A DNA stretch of 64,000 nucleotides from DASPHG01 sp963849605. Lineage in GTDB: Bacteria > Actinomycetota > Thermoleophilia > Solirubrobacterales > Thermoleophilaceae. The stretch is taken from contig CAWKHX010000015.1 in the NCBI GenBank assembly GCA_963849605.1, forward strand, positions 1,116,001 to 1,180,000, written 5' to 3'. The stretch's first letter is position 1. Each line of letters begins with the position of its first letter. This document shows, piece by piece, positions 41,229 to 48,812 of the stretch. Both the position numbers and the translations under genes were made by a program. The notes beneath the pieces were generated by a model, which saw nothing but the letters and a program-made list of their open reading frames with translations, did not search any database and had not been told where the DNA came from.

Positions 41229-42215
41229 GTGAACTCACCCCTGGTACTCGAGAACATCCCCGCCCTCAAGGCGCAAGTTCGCGATCTCGCACGCGGGCGC
41301 AACGCCGTGATCCTGGCGCACAACTACCAGGTGCCCGAGGTCCAGGACGTCGCTGACTACGTCGGCGACTCGCTCGGGCTGTCGCGCAGGGCCGCGGCCG
41401 CCGGCGCCGACACGATCGTCTTCTGCGGCGTCCACTTCATGGCGGAGACGGCATCGGTGCTCTCGCCCGACAAGACGGTGCTCCTGCCCGACGCCGACGC
41501 CGGTTGCTCACTCGCCGACACGATCACCGCGGACGCGCTGCGCGCGTGGAAGGCGCAGCACCCGGGGGCGATCGTCGTGATGTACGTGAACACGACCGCC
41601 GAGGTGAAGGCCGAGACCGACTACTGCGTCACGTCGTCGAACGCGGTCCAGGTTGTGGAGCACATCTACCGCGAGCACGGTCCCGACACCGAGATCCTCT
41701 TCGGCCCGGACATGTGGCTCGGCGCGTTCGTCGAGGAGCGCACGGGCAAGAAGATGCAGGTCTGGACGGGCGAGTGCCACGTGCACGCGGCCCTGCGGCC
41801 GGACGACGTGCAGCGGATGCGCGACGAGCACCCCGACGCCGACATGCTGATCCACCCGGAATGCGGTTGCACGACGGCGGTGATGGAGTACCTGTCGCAC
41901 GGGGACATCGACCCGGAGAACACCCACATGCTCTCCACCGGCGGGATGCTCACCCACGCGGCGAGCTCGGACGCGAAGGAGTTCATTGTCGCGACGGAGA
42001 CAGGGATGCTCCACCCGCTCGCGGAGGCGAACCCCGAGAAGGAGTTCATCCCGCTCGACCGCAAGGCGGTCTGCCAGTACATGAAGATGATCACGCTCCC
42101 GAAGGTGCGCGACGCCCTGCTCGACGAGACCGGCGCCTACGTGGTGAAGGTGCCCGAGGACATCGCGGCGAAGGCGCGCATCCCGATCGAGCGCATGATC
42201 TCGATCACCCCGTAG
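41229..42215 (+). CDS. nadA: quinolinate synthase A
   Basis: 328 residues from GTG 41229, with GGGAGAG upstream. It condenses iminoaspartate with dihydroxyacetone phosphate to quinolinate using a 4Fe-4S cluster. The three conserved cysteines are in VFCGVHFMAETASVL, HPECGCTTAVMEYL and RKAVCQYMKMITL. AHNYQVPEVQDVADYVGDSL is the substrate-binding start. An in-frame extension to 41130 exists but would overlap the subtilase gene; the GTG with a ribosome site is preferred. The enzyme needs iminoaspartate from NadB or aspartate dehydrogenase, encoded elsewhere. Confidence 0.95.
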   Translation: MNSPLVLENIPALKAQVRDLARGRNAVILAHNYQVPEVQDVADYVGDSLGLSRRAAAAGADTIVFCGVHFMAETASVLSPDKTVLLPDADAGCSLADTITADALRAWKAQHPGAIVVMYVNTTAEVKAETDYCVTSSNAVQVVEHIYREHGPDTEILFGPDMWLGAFVEERTGKKMQVWTGECHVHAALRPDDVQRMRDEHPDADMLIHPECGCTTAVMEYLSHGDIDPENTHMLSTGGMLTHAASSDAKEFIVATETGMLHPLAEANPEKEFIPLDRKAVCQYMKMITLPKVRDALLDETGAYVVKVPEDIAAKARIPIERMISITP

Positions 42216-42981
42216 CGGGCTCGCTCACGCGCAACAGCACGTCGGCGGTCAGGTCAGGACGTGTCATCGGCCCGTCCTCCACGACTTCGAAGCACGCCGC
42301 CGTCAATGCGTCGCGCAGCGACTCGTACATCTCGAGCGGGAACCAGGCGTTGCCGGGGTACGCGAGCACCGTCAGCCTGTTGCCGAGGTTGCGCGCCACG
42401 TCGATCGACCCGGCCGAGATCCACGCCTCCAGGTAGCCGATGGCCGCCTCCTGGGGCACGATCGCGGCGAGCTTCTCGACCCGCCCGCGCTCGAAGTCCT
42501 CGTCGTGCGCGGACCCGGCCATCATCTGCCGCAGCCCGCTTCTATAGTCGCGCCGCATCAGGCTCATCAGCGCATAGAGGACCTCCGTCGAGCCCGAGAA
42601 CCCCGGCGCTCGCGCGTCGCCGGGCCTGCCGAGCGCGGTGCTCGTGAAGACGACGCGCTCCACGAGGTCAGGTCGTGCGTCCGCTATCCGCAGCGCGCGG
42701 TGGGAGCCGTCGCCGATTCCGAGCGCGACCTCCACTGCACCCGTCTCCTCGAGGAGGGCCTCGAGATCCTCCACACCGGTCCCGAGGTCGTAGGGGCCCC
42801 GGTGCGTCGAACGCCCCATGCCGCGCGGCTCGAACACAACGACCCTCCGCGTCGTCGCCAGCCTTGCGACCAGCGAGTCAACCGGGGCGAGGTTGAAGGT
42901 GTTGCAGATGAGCACCCCGGGACCGTCGCCGGACTGCTCCCAGTAGATCTCCACGCCGTCGGGGCGGGCGAGCGTTGGCAT
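42205..42981 (-). CDS. alpha/beta hydrolase-like protein with an altered nucleophile elbow
   Basis: 258 residues with the alpha/beta-hydrolase order of elements: GVEIYWEQSGDGPGVLICNT, VVVFEPRGMGRSTHRGPYDLGT, then the strand VEVALG followed by IGDGSHRALRIA. In the usual family this last part is GHSMGG. Here Gly occupies the position of the nucleophilic Ser, so catalysis by the classical route is unlikely. It may be a binding or signalling member of the fold. Its 3' end overlaps nadA by 11 bp (convergent). Confidence 0.65.
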   Translation of the reverse strand: MPTLARPDGVEIYWEQSGDGPGVLICNTFNLAPVDSLVARLATTRRVVVFEPRGMGRSTHRGPYDLGTGVEDLEALLEETGAVEVALGIGDGSHRALRIADARPDLVERVVFTSTALGRPGDARAPGFSGSTEVLYALMSLMRRDYRSGLRQMMAGSAHDEDFERGRVEKLAAIVPQEAAIGYLEAWISAGSIDVARNLGNRLTVLAYPGNAWFPLEMYESLRDALTAACFEVVEDGPMTRPDLTADVLLRVSEPATG

Positions 42982-42988
42982 CCCTTAA

Positions 42989-43300
42989 CTAGAGCAAATC
43001 GGGCAGCCGGGCTATCCGCAGATCGACCCGGTCGCCCCGGAACGGCACTCCCTCGGCCTCCAGCAGCCGGCGCTGACGCTCTCCCTTCGCGAGTGACCCG
43101 TCGGCGCGGACGATCCGCTGCCACGGCACGCTCGGGTCGTCGCAGCCGTGGAGCACGGTGCCGGCGAAGCGTGGCGCGCCCGGCGAGACGTCCCCGTAGG
43201 TGCGCACGAAGCCAGGCGGCGTCGCGCGGACGCGCTCGATGACCCGCTCAGCCCGGTCCGGAGTTGCTGCCGCTCGAGCCACTGTCCGACGAGTCGTCAT
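42989..43300 (-). CDS. MGMT-fold alkyltransferase-like protein without the acceptor cysteine
   Basis: About 103 residues. RVRATPPGFVRTYGDVSPGAPRFAGTVLHG is the MGMT DNA-binding domain. The active site reads VPWQRIVRADGSLAKGERQRRLLEAEGV, so Trp replaces the alkyl-accepting Cys of PCHRV. This is the hallmark of alkyltransferase-like (ATL) proteins, which bind O6-alkylguanine and pass the lesion to nucleotide excision repair. It starts at ATG 43300 or GTG 43282, both inside the end of the sigma-factor gene, so it is probably translated from the same mRNA. Confidence 0.8.
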   Translation of the reverse strand: MTTRRTVARAAATPDRAERVIERVRATPPGFVRTYGDVSPGAPRFAGTVLHGCDDPSVPWQRIVRADGSLAKGERQRRLLEAEGVPFRGDRVDLRIARLPDLL

Positions 43301-44492
43301 CGGGCACGAGTATCGCGTCCGGCTCGGGCTCGCCGCTACCGGGCCCAGAGCTGTCGTACTCGATCCCGTCGTCGTCCGAGCCCGAGTCGTCGGGTTCCGC
43401 GAAGTCGTCGTCGCCGGAGCCCGGCCCCGAGTTGTCGTGCTCGACCTCGTCGTCGTCACCGGAGCCGGTCCCCGGCCCCGAGTGATCATCGTCGTCATTC
43501 TCGCGCCCGCCGTCGTCATCGTCGTCCTCGTCGCCGGGACCCGAGTTGTCGTCCCCGCCGTCGTCATCGCCGTCGCCGTCGCCGGAGTCGTCGTCGTCAT
43601 CGGATGCCCGCACCTGGCCGCCCTCTCCGGCGCTCGAGCCGCGGCCGGCGGGGTCCGCTGCTTGGGCGTCATCGGCTGTGGCGTGCTTCTCAGGCGTTGC
43701 CGCTTCGGCGACATCGGCCTTCTTGTGGTCCTTCTCGCCCTCGACAAAATCAGGTCCCGCAACGGCGCCGCCAAGCAGAGTCGCCCCGATTGCGCCCGTC
43801 GCCACGACCTTGCTGACGGCGACACCGCCACCCACGGCCGTCAGCTCCGCCACACGTTCCGCGGTCGGCGCGGGGGCGGTGTCGGCGGTGACTCGCATCA
43901 GGAGCGGCATCGGCAGGATCGCCGCGGCCGCCTGCCGGATCCCGTTCCGCGCCCGGCTGATCAGCTGGCGCGCGGCGCCACCGGTGACGCCGAGCTCGCG
44001 CGCGATCTCCTCGTGTCCACGGCCCTCGAGCTCGCGCAGGACGATCGCGTCACGCTGGCCGGGCGGGAGTGCCGCCACGGCGGCGAGCACGTCACGGAAC
44101 CGCTCGCGCCGCTCGAAGGTTGCGTGCGCCGGCTCCGCAGTGCCCGGATGCGCGTCGAGCGGCTCGTGCTCGGAGCCGCGCTGGCGGAGGATGTTGAGCG
44201 ACACGTTTTGGGCGATGCTGAAGAGCCAACTCCGCAGCGACAGCGGAGTCGTGTCCCCATGCAGAGCGCGGTAGGCGTTGACGAAGGACTGCTGAACCGC
44301 ATCCTCGCCGCGCCCGTCGGGGAGGATCCGCGAGCAGTAGCGGAGCAAGTCGCCCTTGTAGCGCGCGACGATCGCCTCGAACGCCCGGTCGTTCCCAGCG
44401 CGTGTCAGGTCGACAAGCCGCGCGTCGCTCTGCGCCCTGAGTAGGGCCCCGCCCGCAAGCCGTGCGGGCTCGAGTAGATGCCGGGGAGTCAT
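43248..44492 (-). CDS. ECF-type sigma factor with a predicted membrane segment and a long acidic tail
   Basis: 414 residues from ATG 44492. Sigma region 2 is at about 25-100 (FEAIVARYKGDLLRYCSRIL, EDAVQQSFVNAYRALHG, LRSWLFSIAQNVSLNILR). Region 4 is at about 125-180 (LPPGQRDAIVLRELEGRGHEEIARELGV). A hydrophobic stretch, VAVSKVVATGAIGATLLGGAVAG (about 228-250), could cross the membrane. The last 130 residues are repeats of Asp, Gly, Ser and Pro, with DNSGPGSGDDD-type units. A sigma factor with such a tail would be tethered, with an acidic domain outside. The divergent neighbour encodes an equally acidic exported protein. Confidence 0.8.
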   Translation of the reverse strand: MTPRHLLEPARLAGGALLRAQSDARLVDLTRAGNDRAFEAIVARYKGDLLRYCSRILPDGRGEDAVQQSFVNAYRALHGDTTPLSLRSWLFSIAQNVSLNILRQRGSEHEPLDAHPGTAEPAHATFERRERFRDVLAAVAALPPGQRDAIVLRELEGRGHEEIARELGVTGGAARQLISRARNGIRQAAAAILPMPLLMRVTADTAPAPTAERVAELTAVGGGVAVSKVVATGAIGATLLGGAVAGPDFVEGEKDHKKADVAEAATPEKHATADDAQAADPAGRGSSAGEGGQVRASDDDDDSGDGDGDDDGGDDNSGPGDEDDDDDGGRENDDDDHSGPGTGSGDDDEVEHDNSGPGSGDDDFAEPDDSGSDDDGIEYDSSGPGSGEPEPDAILVPDDDSSDSGSSGSNSGPG

Positions 44493-44494
44493 CC

Positions 44495-44510
44495 GTCTAC
44501 CAGAGTAGAC
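44495..44510. promoter_or_regulatory. perfect inverted repeat 2 bp upstream of the sigma-factor start
   Basis: GTCTAC at 44495-44500 and GTAGAC at 44505-44510 are separated by CAGA. In the sigma-factor mRNA this forms a 6-bp hairpin ending just before the AUG, where a ribosome-binding site would lie; no Shine-Dalgarno is seen. As DNA it could be an operator in the 158-bp divergent region. Confidence 0.5.
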
Positions 44511-44514
44511 ACCC

Positions 44515-44538
44515 GGAACACCGCCATAATCACGCGTG
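44515..44538 (+). promoter_or_regulatory. candidate ECF-type promoter toward the acidic RTX-like gene
   Basis: GGAAC at 44515-44519 followed 15 bp later by CGTG at 44535-44538 resembles the GGAAC-n16-CGTT pattern of many ECF promoters. It points at the gene starting at 44651, suggesting that the divergent sigma factor may transcribe its neighbour. It is a short match that could occur by chance. Confidence 0.3.
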
Positions 44539-44650
44539 CGAATGCGCCGCCTTCTCGCGAAAAGCCGTGATCTTTCGTGCCCGACGTGTGTCAACAGCAC
44601 GAAGGGGAAAGAAAGGCCCATTCCGTTCACGCCGAAAGGAACTGCCTGAC

Positions 44651-45253
44651 ATGAACTACGAGAACTCTTACGACCACGACCGCCTGTGGAATCGCCTCGG
44701 CCTTGCGGTCGCGGTGCTCTTCATCGCGGCAATCGCGCTTGCACTTGCCACGCCCTGGATCTCGGCCGCAACCGCGAACGACGACGACAGCGGCCAGCAG
44801 ATCGTGGCTCGCGACGACGAAGGCGAGGACGACGACGATCAGGGCGAGGACGACGACGATCAGGGCGAGGACGACGACAGTGGCGAGTCATCGGTCAGCG
44901 GCAACGCCACGACCGACGACGAGTCTGACAGCGGCGCGTCCGAGGACGACTCGCTCACCGGGGCCTCCGGCGACGACTCGCTCGACGGCAACGCCGGCGA
45001 CGACCAGCTCAACGGCCGCGGTGGCGACGACCAGCTCAATGGCGGCAGGGGCGCCGACGACCTGAACGGCGGCCAGGGGAACGACGACCTGAGCGGCGAT
45101 AACGGTCAGGACGAGCTCTCCGGCGACAACGGCGACGACGTCATCGACGCCCGCGGCGACGGCGCGGACGACGTCGACTGCGGCGGCGGCGACGACGTCG
45201 TGAAGGCGAGCGCCAACGACGACGTTGCGGCGAACTGCGAGGTCGTCAAGTAG
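44651..45253 (+). CDS. exported acidic protein with RTX-like calcium-binding repeats
   Basis: 200 residues from ATG 44651, preceded by AAAGGA. One membrane segment near the N-terminus (LGLAVAVLFIAAIALALATPWISA) acts as signal or anchor. Next come three copies of a 7-residue GEDDDDQ unit and a Ser/Asp-rich linker. About six degenerate nonapeptides follow (GDDSLDGNA, GDDQLNGRG, GADDLNGGQ, GNDDLSGDN), like hemolysin-type Ca2+-binding repeats. A last part with two cysteines (DCGGGDD, NCEVVK) resembles the calcium-binding tail seen in many actinobacterial exported proteins. Likely folds on binding Ca2+ outside the cell. It is divergent from the acidic-tailed sigma factor. Confidence 0.75.
   Translation: MNYENSYDHDRLWNRLGLAVAVLFIAAIALALATPWISAATANDDDSGQQIVARDDEGEDDDDQGEDDDDQGEDDDSGESSVSGNATTDDESDSGASEDDSLTGASGDDSLDGNAGDDQLNGRGGDDQLNGGRGADDLNGGQGNDDLSGDNGQDELSGDNGDDVIDARGDGADDVDCGGGDDVVKASANDDVAANCEVVK
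44822..44880 (+). repeat. 21-bp tandem repeat encoding GEDDDDQ
   Basis: Units start at 44822, 44843 and 44864 (GGCGAGGACGACGACGATCA plus one base); the third is partial. They encode the acidic heptads of the exported RTX-like protein. Near-identical units suggest recent slippage expansion. Confidence 0.85.
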
Positions 45254-45281
45254 CACTCAGTCGCTAGACGCGACGAAGCTG

Positions 45282-45318
45282 ACGAGCGGCGTCCGGGCTC
45301 CGGGCGCCGCTCGTTTTC
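45282..45318 (+). terminator. rho-independent terminator after the RTX-like gene
   Basis: ACGAGCGGCG (45282-45291) pairs perfectly with CGCCGCTCGT (45305-45314). The 13-base loop contains a further CCGGG pairing possibility, and TTTT follows at 45314-45317. It lies 29 bp after the stop codon at 45253 and ahead of the kinase gene. Confidence 0.75.
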
Positions 45319-45336
45319 GTCAGTAGGCTCGTCCTC

Positions 45337-46227
45337 TTGGCCAGCGAGAAGCTTCATTCCCGGTGGGAGTTCCGCGAGGAGGACGAGATCGTCCCCGGTC
45401 TCACCGCGCTCGAGCTCCTGGGCGGCGGGCTGCGATACGAGGCCTACCTGGCTTGGCACGAGCGAATGCGGGCGCTGGTCGTCGCCAAGATCGTGCGGCC
45501 CGAGCTCGTCGAGGACAGGGCGACGCTCGCTGGTCTGCAACGCGAGATCGAGCTGCTCGAGCGGCTGGATCATCCGATCGTCGTACGCAGCTTCGGCGGG
45601 CAGGTTGACGGGCCGCGGCCGCATGTCGTGCTCGAGCACCTGGAGGGCCCGCGCCTCTCCTCATTGCAACGCCGCCACAGCCTCCTCCTCGAACAGCTCG
45701 TTGCGCTCGCGATCGAGATCTCGGCCGCACTCCACTATCTCGCCGCGGAGGGCCTCGTTCACCTCGACGTGAAGCCCTCGAACATCATCATGGGCGGACC
45801 CCCGCGCCTGATCGACCTCAGCGTTGCGCGGACACTCGAGCAATGCGCCACGCTCCGCTCCCCGGTCGGCACCGACGCATACATGGCCCCCGAGCAGGCG
45901 ATGGTGCCGTCGGACCAGCTCGGCCCGCCGGCGGACGTGTGGGGCCTCGGCGCGACCCTCCATGAGGCCGTCACGGGGCACCGCCCGTTTCAGAAGCGCG
46001 GGCGTGATCCGAGCCGGCTCGAGGAGCGTTTTCCTCAACTGAGCGAGGATCCGCCCGAGCTGCCGGCGCACGTTCCCGCTGCGCTCAAGGAATCGATCAT
46101 GGGATGCCTGGCGCGCGATCCCGCGGCCCGCCCGACGCCGGCGGAGCTCGGCGACCGCCTGCAGCTCGTGCTCCAGGATCTGCCCAAGCCGAAGCTCTCG
46201 AGACTGAAGCCGCGCAGGCGGTGGTGA
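45337..46227 (+). CDS. Hanks-type serine/threonine protein kinase, soluble
   Basis: 296 residues from TTG 45337. Kinase subdomains are recognisable: the N-lobe with VVAKIVRPEL (ATP-anchoring Lys), a Glu in LQREIELLERLDHP, the catalytic loop HLDVKPSNIIMG (HRD is HLD here), LIDLSVA in place of DFG (metal Asp kept, Gly lost), GTDAYMAPEQ (APE) and ADVWGLGATLHEAVTG. The usual glycine loop is altered (LLGGGLRYEAYLA). There is no transmembrane segment or PASTA domain. It is probably active but divergent. The stop overlaps the next start by 4 bp (GTGA). Confidence 0.85.
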   Translation: MASEKLHSRWEFREEDEIVPGLTALELLGGGLRYEAYLAWHERMRALVVAKIVRPELVEDRATLAGLQREIELLERLDHPIVVRSFGGQVDGPRPHVVLEHLEGPRLSSLQRRHSLLLEQLVALAIEISAALHYLAAEGLVHLDVKPSNIIMGGPPRLIDLSVARTLEQCATLRSPVGTDAYMAPEQAMVPSDQLGPPADVWGLGATLHEAVTGHRPFQKRGRDPSRLEERFPQLSEDPPELPAHVPAALKESIMGCLARDPAARPTPAELGDRLQLVLQDLPKPKLSRLKPRRRW

Positions 46228-46985
46228 CGATCTTCCGGCAACTTCTCCCCGAGCCCGCTGAGCTCCCCGACGGCGCCGCCATCGTCGAGGGTCTGGACTT
46301 CAACGCGCTCGTGCACGACGACCGCCCGTACCTCGTGCTGAACATGGTCATGACCGCCGACGGGCGCGTGACGATCGGCGGCCGCTCCGGCCCGATCGGC
46401 AACGAGGCCGACCAGGACCTGTTCCACGCGCTGCGCACGCGCGTGGATGCGGTGATGGTGGGGGCGGGGACGTTGCGGGCCGAGAAGTACGGCCGCCTGG
46501 TCCGTAAGCCCGAGCGGCGCGAGGCCCGCACCCGCGCCGGGCTCGAGCCGGACCCGCTCGCCGTGATCGTGAGCGGCCGGCTCGACCTGCCCACAGACCT
46601 TCCGATCCTCGCCGAGCCCGACCAGGAGGTGCTCGTGGCGACGTTCTCCGACGCCGAGCTGCCCGGCCCTGCGATCAGCTACCTGCGATTCAGGGACGGT
46701 GCCGTCGATATGCGCCGCCTGCTCGCGGTGCTCCGCGGACGCGGTGTGCGGTCGGTCCTGTGCGAGGGAGGCCCGACGCTGAACGCGGAGCTGCTGCGCG
46801 CCGGGGCCGTCGACGAGCTCTTCCTGTGCCTCGCCCCGAAGCTCGCGGGGGAGCCCGACGCGCCGACGCTCGTGACGGGTGTCCTGCACGAGCCGGTCGA
46901 GATGAAGCTGCTCTCGCTGCTGGAGAGCGACTCACACCTCTTTACAAGGTTTTACATCCGCGGGGCATCCCGCCCCGCGTCTTGA
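46224..46985 (+). CDS. RibD C-terminal-domain reductase (pyrimidine reductase family)
   Basis: 253 residues from GTG 46224, coupled to the kinase. Features of the RibD/DHFR-like NADPH reductase fold: RPYLVLNMVMTADGRVTIGG, LRTRVDAVMVGAGTLRAEKYG, DPLAVIVSGRLDLP and VLCEGGPTLNAELLRAGAVDELFLCLAPKL. RibD-C enzymes reduce the ribose of a pyrimidine in riboflavin synthesis; stand-alone members often act on other substrates. No deaminase domain is attached. The last eight residues (RGASRPAS) and the stop are encoded by the start of repeat copy B, so the original C-terminus seems to have been replaced. Confidence 0.8.
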   Translation: MTIFRQLLPEPAELPDGAAIVEGLDFNALVHDDRPYLVLNMVMTADGRVTIGGRSGPIGNEADQDLFHALRTRVDAVMVGAGTLRAEKYGRLVRKPERREARTRAGLEPDPLAVIVSGRLDLPTDLPILAEPDQEVLVATFSDAELPGPAISYLRFRDGAVDMRRLLAVLRGRGVRSVLCEGGPTLNAELLRAGAVDELFLCLAPKLAGEPDAPTLVTGVLHEPVEMKLLSLLESDSHLFTRFYIRGASRPAS

Positions 46986-47039
46986 TGAGATTGGCGGCAT
47001 CCTGCCGCCGTGACCGTTTCGCTTGCGCGAAACTCCTGC
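46959..47039 (+). repeat. three-hairpin structured repeat, copy B
   Basis: CGCGGGGC-ATCCC-GCCCCGCG (8-bp stem) is followed by TGATGA, GGCGGC-ATCCT-GCCGCC, TGACCG, and GTTTCGC-TTGC-GCGAAAC. The order and linkers match copy A at 20912-20986. It supplies the last codons and stop of the RibD-like gene and fills the gap before ftsE. Confidence 0.6.
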
Positions 47040-47094
47040 AATAACGCATGCAACTGGCGAGCGGATGCAGGAGATCCGCTATCCATCAAGACCC

Positions 47095-47910
47095 ATGGCG
47101 ACGAGGCCCAAAGAGGTCGCGCCGCGTCGGCGCCCAGCGCCGAAGCCGGCCGCGCCCGTAGTCGAATTCAAGGACGTGACGAAGGTTTACGACGGCGGCG
47201 CCGTCGGCCTCGACCGCGCGTCCCTACGGGTCGGACGCGGCGAGTTCGTGTTCCTCGTCGGTCCCACCGGCTGCGGGAAGTCCACCTGCATCCGCCTGCT
47301 CCTGAAGGAGCTCGAGGCGTCGAAGGGCGAAATCACGATCGCGGGCCGCACCCTTGCCGAGATCCCGCGCAACAAGGTGCCCTTCCTGCGCCGCAACATC
47401 GGCGTCGTCTTCCAGGACTACAAGCTGCTTCCGAACCGGACGGTCTACGACAACGTCGCCTACTCGCTTCAGGTGATCGGCGAAACCCGCCAGGAGATCC
47501 GGCGCAAGGTGCCCGACATCCTCCGGCTCGTCGGGCTCTCGACCAAGCTTCACAACTACCCGGACGAGCTCTCGGGCGGCGAGCAGCAGCGCGTCTCGAT
47601 CGCGCGCGCGTTCGTGAACCACCCGCCGCTCCTTCTGGCGGACGAGCCGACCGGCAACCTCGACCCCGAGACCTCGATCGGGATCATGCAGCTGATCTAC
47701 AGGATCAATCGCACCGGGACGACGGTGATCGTCGCGACGCACGACCACTCGATGGTGGACAAGATGCGGCGCCGCGTGGTCGAGCTGCAGGAGGGCCGGA
47801 TCATTCGCGACGAGGTTTCCGGCCTCTACCGCCCGGACGAATCCACGAGCGAGTTCGCCATTCGTCTCCGCGGTGAGATGGGCATCGGCGCCGAGGGACA
47901 TCCGAACTAG
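47095..47910 (+). CDS. ftsE: cell-division ABC ATPase FtsE
   Basis: 271 residues from ATG 47095; ATG 47065 is also in frame and would add ten residues. Walker A GPTGCGKST, Q-loop VFQDYKLLPNRTVYDNVAY, signature LSGGEQQRVSIARAFV, Walker B LLLADEPTGNLDPET and H-loop VATHDHSM are intact. The short Pro/Arg-rich N-terminal extension is not part of the family core. With FtsX it transmits the division signal across the membrane to peptidoglycan hydrolases. First gene of a forward operon through 53866. Confidence 0.95.
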   Translation: MATRPKEVAPRRRPAPKPAAPVVEFKDVTKVYDGGAVGLDRASLRVGRGEFVFLVGPTGCGKSTCIRLLLKELEASKGEITIAGRTLAEIPRNKVPFLRRNIGVVFQDYKLLPNRTVYDNVAYSLQVIGETRQEIRRKVPDILRLVGLSTKLHNYPDELSGGEQQRVSIARAFVNHPPLLLADEPTGNLDPETSIGIMQLIYRINRTGTTVIVATHDHSMVDKMRRRVVELQEGRIIRDEVSGLYRPDESTSEFAIRLRGEMGIGAEGHPN

Positions 47911-47912
47911 CG

Positions 47913-48782
47913 ATGAAGGCTGCGTTCTTCCTCAAGGAGGCGCTTCGGGCGCTTAAGCGCAACGCGGCGCCGAGCCTCGCGGCCACGGTCACCGTGCTCC
48001 TGACGGCGCTCGTGCTGGGCATCTTCATCCCGATCGTGCAGGCCACGACGGGCACCGCGAACGAGGTGCGCGGGCGAGTGCTGGTCGACGTGTACGTCGC
48101 GAACGACGCGACGGACAGCGAGGTCGCGCAGCTCGAGGACGAGCTCGCGGCGACACCCAGCGTCGAGAGCGTGGAGTTCGTCTCGAAGGAGGAGGCGCTC
48201 GCGAACGAGCGTGAGCGCAACCCCGAGGCGTACGAGCTGCTCGGGCGCAACCCGCTCCCGGACCTCTTCCGGCTCCATCCCGACGACCCTGACAACGTCA
48301 CCGCGATCGCGGACCGCTTGAAGAGCGAAAACCTGGCCGCGGTCGACGAGGTGCGCAACCGCGAGGACGACACGGACAAGATCCTCGAGGCGACCGGCTT
48401 CGTCAAAGCGCTGACCGCGATGCTCGCGGCGCTGCTCGTGCTCGCATCCATCGCGCTCGTGGCGAACACGATCAGGCTCTCGATCTTCGCGCGCCGGCGC
48501 GAGGTCGAGGTGATGAAGCTCGTCGGCGCGACCAACTGGTTCATCCGCTGGCCGTTCGTGATCGAAGGCCTGATCGTCGGCGCGATGGGCGGGATCCTCG
48601 CCGTGTTGCTGCTGACGATCGCCAAGGAGACCTTCGTCGATCCGCTGTCGGATCAGTTCGCGCTGATCGCGGCGCCGGACACGATCGACTTCCCGCTGCT
48701 GATCGTCCTCCTGCTGCTGTCGTGCATGGCCGTGTCGGCCCTCGGCAGCGGCATGACACTGCGCAGATTCCTGCGGATTTAG
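47913..48782 (+). CDS. ftsX: cell-division ABC permease FtsX
   Basis: 289 residues, starting 2 bp after ftsE. One helix near the N-terminus (LAATVTVLLTALVLGIFIPIV) is followed by the extracellular loop (about 50-165), which in the family binds wall hydrolases or adaptor proteins. Three helices follow (LTAMLAALLVLASIALVANTIRL, FVIEGLIVGAMGGILAVLLLTI and LLIVLLLLSCMAVSALGSG). RREVEVMKLVGATNWFIRWPF is the conserved coupling segment of FtsX. The downstream secreted S41 peptidase is a possible functional partner. Confidence 0.95.
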   Translation: MKAAFFLKEALRALKRNAAPSLAATVTVLLTALVLGIFIPIVQATTGTANEVRGRVLVDVYVANDATDSEVAQLEDELAATPSVESVEFVSKEEALANERERNPEAYELLGRNPLPDLFRLHPDDPDNVTAIADRLKSENLAAVDEVRNREDDTDKILEATGFVKALTAMLAALLVLASIALVANTIRLSIFARRREVEVMKLVGATNWFIRWPFVIEGLIVGAMGGILAVLLLTIAKETFVDPLSDQFALIAAPDTIDFPLLIVLLLLSCMAVSALGSGMTLRRFLRI

Positions 48783-48812
48783 GGCCGGGCACGGCTCAGT
48801 AGCCTGCCCGCG

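Noticed and set aside
43148..44444. Plus-strand open frames opposite the sigma-factor tail
   Set aside because: Val/Arg- and Ser/Pro-rich translations are the antisense of the Asp/Gly repeat region.
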